From: Deinococcales bacterium
GTDB taxonomy: Bacteria > Deinococcota > Deinococci > Deinococcales > JAAFIG01
Assembly: GCA_013298595.1 (NCBI GenBank)
Contig: JAAFIG010000059.1
Span: forward strand, 1 to 11,293
Reading direction: 5' to 3'
Length of the DNA: 11,293 nucleotides
The position numbers and the translations under genes were made by a program. The notes under the pieces were generated by a model. It worked only from the letters and a program-made list of their open reading frames with translations, was not told the DNA's origin and made no database searches. Shown in pieces: positions 1 to 9,400 of this stretch. Every line of letters starts with the position of its first letter. Positions within the stretch are counted from its first letter, which is position 1.

Positions 1-1
1 G

Positions 2-112
2 ACTCGTTGTCGGCGTTTAACGAGGGACTTTGAGGGTTTGCCGAGTACCACGGAATCTTGGGCTTATTTGGCAAATATTCAGTTGATTTTGAGGAGACTC
101 GACCCTTTATAA
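2..112 (+). CDS. IS5-family-like transposase, 3' end only
   Basis: This is an open frame entering from the left edge and ending at the TAA at 110-112. It encodes 36 residues that begin TRCRRLTRDFEGLPSTTESW and end in LILRRLDPL. This looks like the C-terminus of IS5-type DDE transposases, where an R-x-[FY]-E-x-LP stretch is followed by a short helix ending ..LRRL. The stop codon lies inside the right terminal inverted repeat, which is common for compact IS elements. Only the tail is visible, so the DDE catalytic residues cannot be checked. It has the same orientation as the transposase start at 11210. They may be copies of one IS, but no shared coding sequence is visible to prove it. Confidence 0.8.
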   Translation, partial: TRCRRLTRDFEGLPSTTESWAYLANIQLILRRLDPL

Positions 113-125
113 ACACGCTCTTAGG
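105..125. repeat. Right terminal inverted repeat of the left IS
   Basis: These 21 bases are the exact reverse complement of 11163-11183. The core is CTTTATAAACACGCTC (105-120), followed by TTAGG. The match decays inward of 105. TTA at 121-123 could be a 3-bp TNA-type target duplication as made by IS5-family elements. In that case the IS ends at 120 and the remaining GG match is chance or target preference. Alternatively the repeat itself extends to 125. The repeat also supplies the last four codons and the stop of the minus-strand gene beside it. Confidence 0.85.
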
Positions 126-466
126 TTCTTTGCTAATTTTGTGTCCATTAAATCCAGAATGGGTCTTTGTGTTTGATTGGGCACCATAGATTCGCAAAAG
201 GTGACGTAAGCAGCATTATCAAACTCCTCGTTTAACCCTCTAAACTTTTTTACCAAATCAAACAGCGCTTTTGCATCTGCAAAGTTTAGATTTGTACTTA
301 TTTCAGCTAAAAATGGATTGATCAGTAGACCGAAAAACAAATGTTCCCGTTTTAAATACTCAACGCCAAAAATGCTAATGTTTTCAGAATTATTACGCTC
401 GAGACGAGGAAATATTCTTAGGAAATCAGATGTAAATGCGTGGTAAACCTTTGATATTGGCTCCAT
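107..466 (-). CDS. Hypothetical protein, 3' end replaced by IS
   Basis: This is an unrecognised 119-residue protein starting MEPISKVYHAFTSDFLRIF. It has no signal peptide, no clear membrane segment and no motif I can name; it looks like a small mixed-helix cytoplasmic protein. I think it is real for three reasons. It has a good promoter placed right before its ATG. It carries one copy of the genome-signature palindrome (398-403) encoding Leu-Glu, as in its neighbours. It is divergent from ligA across a 116-bp promoter region. The last residues (RACL) and the TAA stop are encoded by the IS inverted repeat, so the natural C-terminus has been lost by insertion. The original length is unknown, and the product may be non-functional. 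No Shine-Dalgarno is visible. Confidence 0.55.
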   Translation of the reverse strand: MEPISKVYHAFTSDFLRIFPRLERNNSENISIFGVEYLKREHLFFGLLINPFLAEISTNLNFADAKALFDLVKKFRGLNEEFDNAAYVTFCESMVPNQTQRPILDLMDTKLAKNLRACL

Positions 467-474
467 TTAACGAA

Positions 475-502
475 AGTATATCAGCACCTTTGAGCCAATC
501 AA
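475..502 (-). promoter_or_regulatory. Promoter of the truncated minus-strand gene, leaderless type
   Basis: On the minus strand, TTGATT (502-497) and TATACT (480-475) are separated by 16 bp. The ATG at 466 lies 8 nt after the -10 box. Transcription would therefore start at or next to the start codon, leaving no room for a ribosome binding site. This implies a leaderless mRNA. Confidence 0.55.
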
Positions 503-540
503 TTGCTAAAAAATATACGTTACACATTGAACCCTTTTCC

Positions 541-3206
<2,666 letters not shown>

Positions 3207-3214
3207 AATTCCCG

Positions 3215-3220
3215 TATGAT
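3215..3220 (+). promoter_or_regulatory. -10 box before the SARP-like regulator
   Basis: TATGAT lies in the 20-bp gap after alkA, 6 nt before the only in-frame ATG (3227), and there is no Shine-Dalgarno. The element would allow an independent leaderless transcript even though the gene also follows ligA-alkA closely. No convincing -35 hexamer is seen, so a fortuitous match is possible. Confidence 0.4.
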
Positions 3221-3226
3221 GCCAAG

Positions 3227-6200
3227 ATGCCACGGCATGAACTCTTACAGCATCGCTTTGTCAACCTCGAGTTTCGACGATCAGGGCTGATTATTGGTTT
3301 AACAGGAACTCTGGGTATTGGCAAAAGCTTTACAGCCCGAAACTTGTTACAACAATCGCAACTTAGGTATGTGATGATTGCTGCCAATGCAGATAGCAGA
3401 GTGCAAGCACAAATGATTCTTGATGTACTGGGTCATCAGCATAAAAATTTACCACAATGGGCACAAGCTCAGTTACGTCGGTTGCAACACGGTGATTTAC
3501 TCGAGGCAACCGATAGTGCCCAAATCTTTTCAGTCGTGGCTCAAGCCCAAGCTCCTTTTGCGATACTACTCGAGGATTGGCACGATGCAAGCCAAGCTCA
3601 GCAGCACTACTGGCAAGTTGTTATTGAAGCTTTACGAGGTATGGCAAAAATTGGGGTCGTGATTACCAGTCGCTATTCATTACCACAACAGATTGAGACT
3701 GTTGAACTCGAGTTACTTTCGGAAAGCCAGATTGTAGATGTTACCAAACAAGAATTGGCTGCTCGTAATTCAGTGCCTCAAATGCTCATCAATTGGCTTT
3801 GGCAACGCAGCCAAGGTAATCCATTATTTTTAGTAGAATATATTCGTGATTTACGTAGGCAAGGATGTTTGTGGTTTGATGGGTTAGCGTGGCAATGGCG
3901 TGAACCTGCATTGGAACACATCCCAACCACCATTGAAGCACTGATCGAAAGAACCTTGCAACAAATTAGTGCAGCAAGTCAACGAATACTTGAAGCTCGA
4001 GCACTGCTTGGCATCAGTGATAACCCACTGCTGTGGCAGGTTGTTACAAAATTGTCAGCCGAAGAAATCCAATTGTGCCAAAACGAATTAGAGAACCTCA
4101 ATATTTTTCGTGGCATAGAATTTGCCCATCCTCTATATAAAGAAGTAGTCCTTGCCCGTATGAGTGCAGTAGTTAAAACAGAAATTGCGGGGCTGGCGTA
4201 CCAGTTTTTTGCACCTCGAGACCCTGTAAAGGCTGCCGAATTATCAGTCATGGCAGGTTTTGATACAGCCCAAATAACCCAACTTTTTGTCCAAGCTATT
4301 GATCAACAATCAGATCCATATCAGGCTGCTTTACTGAAAGCTCGAGCTTGTGAATACGCAGATGATGAAACCAAAAGAATACTGGCACTGGAAGCTGCAC
4401 AAGTCTTAATGTACGAAAATCTCAAACAAGTGCCTCGATTAGCAGAGTATGTGCTCGAGATAGAACCATTGCATCTTCAAGCTATAGGATTACGTGCTCG
4501 AGCGTGGGCAAGACAAGGTAAAGTAGAGGCAGCTCAGGTAAGTCTCGAGCTAATTGTCAATCGTGATCGTGAATGGTGGCGTATTCAAGCGCTGATTTTG
4601 GTTGAAAGTTATCAGTTTAGTCAAGTGCAACAATTGGTGATGGATCACCCTAAATTCCATTTGGATGATGATGCAGAAATAGCTGTTGCTGTTGGTCAGG
4701 CGTTACTTCAACAAGGTAAGTTAAATGCTCTAATAGCTTTGTTCGAGCAGGTTCTACAAAAAGACACCACAGAAATAGCTCAAATGCGAATTAAAAGTGC
4801 ACAAGGTATTTTACTAACCTATCAAAATGCTTGGCAAGCAGCAGAGTTGCATTTTCAGAATTTACTTGCGGTACAACAAGGGTACTTGCCTAAAAGATTA
4901 TGGGTCAATATTTGGTATAATTTAGGACGTATCGCTCATCATTTTAACCGTTACAAACAAGCAACAGAATATTATGGCAAGGCAGCTCAACTGGTGCTTG
5001 AAATCAACGATCAACGCCGATATATCGAAATTCAGGGTGCCTTGGCTGGATTGTATTTTGATAGTGCAAACTTTGAAGCTGCTGAACGCGCTTTTCTCGA
5101 GGTACGTAGTTTATCAGCATTATTTCCAATTAACGCCCAATTCGTTGAACAAGAAGGTTGGCTGAGCGAAATGTATACTTGCTGGTTGCCACCACATGGC
5201 GGAGCCTTATCGCTGAAATACGCTCACTCAGCTTTGCGCCTCGCAAGACAACTCGAGGATAATAGCGTTATTTTTGATGCTCTGAATTATGCTGCAAATG
5301 CCGAAGCACAACATGGCGACGCAAACACAGCGATTGCTTACATCACCGAAATGTCTGAACGAATCTCTGACCCAGACAACGAATACTTAGTCTATGTTGC
5401 TCGAGGTATTGCATTACGTAAAATGGGTGATTCAGACGCAGCGATTTCTGCTTTAGAAACATCGTATCAGTTGGTTAGCCAAAACCCCAATAAAGTTGTT
5501 AGCACACAACAAGTGGGTTTAGAACTTGATTTTGCGCGTAACGATTTACAAAGTGCTCGAAAACGCCACGAGTTTTTTCTGAATCACCCATTTACTATTG
5601 GGGCTGTTTGTGCACAAAGATACTTCCCACAGCTTTTGCAAACACCTATAATTCCTCAAGTTTCTATTCGGCTCGAGGTACTTGGCACTATTCGCTTAAT
5701 CTATGACAACAAAGCTATACCAATTCGAGGGGCTAAACGAAAATTGTTATTGGTTTTACTGCTCGAGGCACATTTAGCAGGGCAACTCGAGGCAACCACA
5801 ACAGACTTATGCGATTTGATGTACCCAAATACAACCGAAGGTGAAGCTCGAGCGGCAATTAAGCAACTTGTTTTTCAGATTCGTGCTCAATTGGGCACAG
5901 ATTGTATTATCACAACAGCCAATGGATATGCTTTGCAACATGTTGAATCCGATGCACAGCAGTTTTTAGAAACAGGTAATACTGCGTTGTGGCGTGGGAA
6001 GTACTTAACAGATATTGATGGTATTCAGAGTACAGAATCTGTTCGAGATGCTTTGTACAGTTTATTAAAGCGACGCATACCAAGCTTGGTACAACAAGAA
6101 CCTGCACAAGCAGCGCGGTTAGCCCAAATACTTTTAGCAGTTGAACCTTTTGATACAGAATCTTTGGCATTGGCATTGCAAGCCTTACGAGTGCAAAGTA

Positions 6201-6313
6201 ACTATGTCAGTATCTCGAGGGTTTACAGTCGTTCACGGCAGAATTGGCTTGAGGTTGGCGAGCAATTACCGAAGCGTTGGACAGATTTCCTCAAACAAAT
6301 GCAGGTTGCCTAA
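3227..6313 (+). CDS. Large ATPase/TPR regulator with C-terminal SARP-type wHTH and BTAD
   Basis: This is probably a signal-responsive transcription activator of 1028 residues. The N-terminal STAND/AAA-type ATPase has a Walker A motif GTLGIGKS (27-34), a Walker B-like AILLEDW (112-118) and the WQRSQGNPLFLVEYIRDL stretch (192-209) typical of MalT/AfsR-like ATPases. FAHPLYKEVV (299-308) matches their conserved helix. About 360-790 is helical, with TPR-like A/L/Y/G patterning, and likely senses a ligand or partner. About 813-903 resembles the OmpR-type winged helix of SARP regulators (RLEVLGTIRLIYDNKAIPI, then KRKLLLVLLLEA). About 905-1025 resembles the bacterial transcriptional activation domain. 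The DNA-binding part is C-terminal, whereas in AfsR-type proteins it is N-terminal. The target and ligand are unknown. The ATG at 3227 is the only sensible start, as Walker A begins 26 residues later. No membrane segments are seen. Confidence 0.85.
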   Translation: MPRHELLQHRFVNLEFRRSGLIIGLTGTLGIGKSFTARNLLQQSQLRYVMIAANADSRVQAQMILDVLGHQHKNLPQWAQAQLRRLQHGDLLEATDSAQIFSVVAQAQAPFAILLEDWHDASQAQQHYWQVVIEALRGMAKIGVVITSRYSLPQQIETVELELLSESQIVDVTKQELAARNSVPQMLINWLWQRSQGNPLFLVEYIRDLRRQGCLWFDGLAWQWREPALEHIPTTIEALIERTLQQISAASQRILEARALLGISDNPLLWQVVTKLSAEEIQLCQNELENLNIFRGIEFAHPLYKEVVLARMSAVVKTEIAGLAYQFFAPRDPVKAAELSVMAGFDTAQITQLFVQAIDQQSDPYQAALLKARACEYADDETKRILALEAAQVLMYENLKQVPRLAEYVLEIEPLHLQAIGLRARAWARQGKVEAAQVSLELIVNRDREWWRIQALILVESYQFSQVQQLVMDHPKFHLDDDAEIAVAVGQALLQQGKLNALIALFEQVLQKDTTEIAQMRIKSAQGILLTYQNAWQAAELHFQNLLAVQQGYLPKRLWVNIWYNLGRIAHHFNRYKQATEYYGKAAQLVLEINDQRRYIEIQGALAGLYFDSANFEAAERAFLEVRSLSALFPINAQFVEQEGWLSEMYTCWLPPHGGALSLKYAHSALRLARQLEDNSVIFDALNYAANAEAQHGDANTAIAYITEMSERISDPDNEYLVYVARGIALRKMGDSDAAISALETSYQLVSQNPNKVVSTQQVGLELDFARNDLQSARKRHEFFLNHPFTIGAVCAQRYFPQLLQTPIIPQVSIRLEVLGTIRLIYDNKAIPIRGAKRKLLLVLLLEAHLAGQLEATTTDLCDLMYPNTTEGEARAAIKQLVFQIRAQLGTDCIITTANGYALQHVESDAQQFLETGNTALWRGKYLTDIDGIQSTESVRDALYSLLKRRIPSLVQQEPAQAARLAQILLAVEPFDTESLALALQALRVQSNYVSISRVYSRSRQNWLEVGEQLPKRWTDFLKQMQVA

Positions 6314-6336
6314 CAAGACTATCCAAAAACTCGAGA

Positions 6337-6364
6337 GCAAAACCTAACGTTTTGCATATTTTTT
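6337..6364 (+). terminator. Intrinsic terminator after the regulator gene
   Basis: A perfect 7-bp stem GCAAAAC/GTTTTGC (6337-6343, 6349-6355) with a 5-nt loop is followed by ATATTTTTT. It lies 24 bp after the regulator stop. It closes the ligA-alkA-regulator block and makes the next gene a separate transcription unit. Confidence 0.75.
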
Positions 6365-6375
6365 ATAACTGGTGG

Positions 6376-6407
6376 TTGTTCATACTGATGTCGTTATTTT
6401 GTAAAAA
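6376..6407 (+). promoter_or_regulatory. Possible promoter of the DUF4157 gene
   Basis: The 132-bp gap between the regulator and the DUF4157 gene must hold a promoter because a terminator precedes it. The best pair I can find is TTGTTC (6376-6381) with a weak -10 in TGTAAAAAAT (6400-6409), about 18 bp apart. The match to consensus is poor. Unlike the other genes, transcription would start well before the ATG, leaving an untranslated leader. Confidence 0.25.
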
Positions 6408-6435
6408 ATAGCTCAACTGCATATCAAAAGTATCC

Positions 6436-6441
6436 AAGGAG
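6436..6441 (+). promoter_or_regulatory. Shine-Dalgarno AAGGAG before the DUF4157 gene
   Basis: AAGGAG sits 4 nt before the ATG at 6446 and fixes this start codon. It is the only textbook Shine-Dalgarno in front of a non-overlapping gene in the window. The other free-standing genes look leaderless. Confidence 0.7.
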
Positions 6442-6445
6442 CGAA

Positions 6446-9400
6446 ATGCAGCACGACTTCAAACGCCAAACAGAAGTAACCAAAACAACCAATCAATCAA
6501 TCCAACAACGTTCTGTTGGTAGCATTGGTATCCAAGCACAAAACGTCATGCGAGTACAGCAACAAGCAATTCGGCAAACGAAATATGAAGCCTTTATTCA
6601 ACGCTTTACAGACACCCCAGAAGCCCAAATTGCAGTAGACGTTCTTAAACCAACCACATTTCAAGCAACTCCCGAAAAAATAGAGCAAGCTCGAGCCTTA
6701 CCACCAACCAACCGTATTCGCTTACAACGATTACTACAAAGCCCATACGTGGTTAAATCGGTATCTTTAGGGCGAGAACCGCTCAGTCCAGCCAAGGCAG
6801 CCTCTGACCAAACGGTACAAGACCTAACAGGAATACCACTACAAAGAGTAATTAGTCCACAACCAGATTTAACCACTCGATTGCAACGACACCGAGCAAC
6901 AAAAATAGAAACCCAAGCAACTGAAAACCTCGAGCCAGACACAGCAAAAAATTTTACCATTCCAAATTTTGCCTCGAGTATCCAACGCAGTACCAGCCAC
7001 TCGAGTGCTACCACAGACCACCTGCAAACAATACAGGCAGCCCAAATACAACGCCAAAGAATTGTTAATACTCGAGCACAAGAAATCTCGCAGCAACTGT
7101 CTGCACCTCACATACAACGGCTTAGGGCACCACAAGCCTCGACTGTTGTTGGTAGCGCCACAGGCATGTCTTATACCCTTACAGGCATTGCTGACCGTAT
7201 CAACACAGATGTACCTATTCTGCGCTCCAAACACCAAACAGATACACAACCTGTTACAGATTTCATTGCTCGCACAGGACGTAGCCTCGCCTATCAATAC
7301 CAAATACAACGTACTCGAGAAAATACACCACCTGAGGAATTAGCTGTTGCTATCTCGAGAGTCCATAACCAAACAGACCGCGAACACTTTGCTACTGTCA
7401 CACTAGGAAAACTCGAACCCGATAATCAACAACACATTCAAAGACTGATAGCAGAACACGAAATAACCCTACAAAAACAAAGCCAAGCAATCCAAAACGA
7501 TTTTGTACCAATCGCGCAACGTACCGCCGAACGCGAAGCCCAACAACCAGCTAACCTTGCCGCCATGATCGCTCGAGCAGGTAGCGGCGAAGCACTACCC
7601 GAAAAAGTCAAACAACAACTGCAAGCCAAATTCAATTTTAACCTCGATGCAGTCCGCATTCACCGCGACGGATACGCTGATAAACTTGCCAAAACGATTA
7701 ACGCAGTAGCTTTTACAACAGGCACAAGTATTTTCTTTCAAAATGGCACATTTGACCCAGATAGCACTCGAGGACGCGGGTTATTAGTCCACGAATTAAC
7801 ACATGTCGGGCAGCAACTCGAGGGACGAGCCAAAGTTGGGATAGATGCCGATAGTGGACTCGAGGATGAAGCGGTAAGTGCTCAAGCCAAAGCCCAAAAT
7901 GGTGAGAATACCACTTCGGAACTGCTAAAAAGAGAGGTTAAAACTTCCCAAATACCTGTCAGTCCTAAACCAAAAATACAAGCGAAACGAGAACAAACCA
8001 ATGTTCAAACTGATAAAGAAGAGATTAAAAGATATCCAGAAATTGAATTCCCTATTCCAACAAATCAATCTCCTCAAGGTTTGATGCTTGCGTTTTTGCA
8101 AGAACTGAACCCTGCGTTAAGTATTGATCAATGTGTTCGGTTTGTAGCATATTATTTCCAAAATCGCCCAGATATGCTTATAGCTGCTGGCAATTTTTTC
8201 ACAATTACCCCAGAAGAAGAAAAAATAGGTCTTGTTTATTGTGTTGATAAAGATGGTAGCTGGTTAGAGATTCATAAAATGACCAGTGAAGATTTTGAAA
8301 AACGACTTAATGATGATTGGAAATTTACTGGAGATATGGCTGGACTTATAGATGAACTAAGTCCAGTTGATTACACAAAAGTTATAACTTTAGCTAAAGA
8401 TATTTATAACGCTTCATGGTTTGGGATCAGTAATAATATTCTTGAGCAAATCAGAAATCTTACACCTCGAGAAATAGAATATTTACACAAATTTTATCAA
8501 AAAGAATATAAGCAATCAATTTCTGAACGGTTTGCTGATTACTCAGGATCTGAAATAGATGAATTAAACATTCGATTAAGCATTAATTCACAGCAAAGCA
8601 AGAAAAATTTGGATTTACTTGCAGCTCAAGCGGCTGTGTATGCTTGTAAAAATGCAATTGGAATTTTTACTACTGGTATTGAAGAAATCCGAATAATTGT
8701 TAACAATTTAACAAAAACACAAAGACAGGAATTTAAAAGAATTGTCAGAGATATTCCTTTATATGCAAGTATGTGGGAGAAGGTAAAAAACAAAGCTGCA
8801 GGAATAGTTATTTTTGAAGATACAAAACGCGATTACTTTAATAGTTTACTTGATGGCGATGCTAATGGCATGATAAATGCAGCTCTTCGAGATAATAAAT
8901 ATCCTACTATTTCAACATCAAATATAACTAATCTTAATATAAATAGAGCTTTAACAGATCAAGATAGTGTTATTGAAGAATTTCGTCGGCAGTCGAAAAG
9001 TGATAAGCCGCTTAATTTAAGTGATTCAACGATAAAAATACTTCAAGCAGAAGTTCAAAGTGGAAGAATTACTGGATTTGAAAAAGAAATAATTGATGCT
9101 TATACTAAAGGTGATAAAGAAACAGCAGCTGCTTTGTACATTATTAACCAAATTAACAACAAAACTTATTTTTCGTCAAAAAATTTAGCAAAAGTGATTC
9201 GAGAGCAACTAAAAGAAGCAGATGAGCCTAGTAATATTGTTAAAAAAGTTAATGAGTCATCTAAAGGTGCTTTTACCTATACTGATTTGATTAATAAAGG
9301 TAACTTTTCTCAACCTTTAAACAAAGTATTACTAGAGCTAGGAAAACCCAAACAAGAGCAAAACCCAAACATTTTGCTTGCAGGTGCTAGTGAAATGCGT

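Noticed and set aside
6314-6445. A small gene in the gap between the regulator and the DUF4157 gene
   Set aside because: The gap is filled by a terminator, a weak promoter candidate and a Shine-Dalgarno. The frame extending over 6141-6347 is an out-of-frame shadow of the regulator's 3' end.
6869-7343. Open frames on both strands (6869-7309 minus, 6969-7343 plus) overlapping the N-terminal part of the DUF4157 gene
   Set aside because: They are shadows produced by the A/C-rich composition. The main frame has a good Shine-Dalgarno and runs uninterrupted into a recognisable DUF4157 domain.
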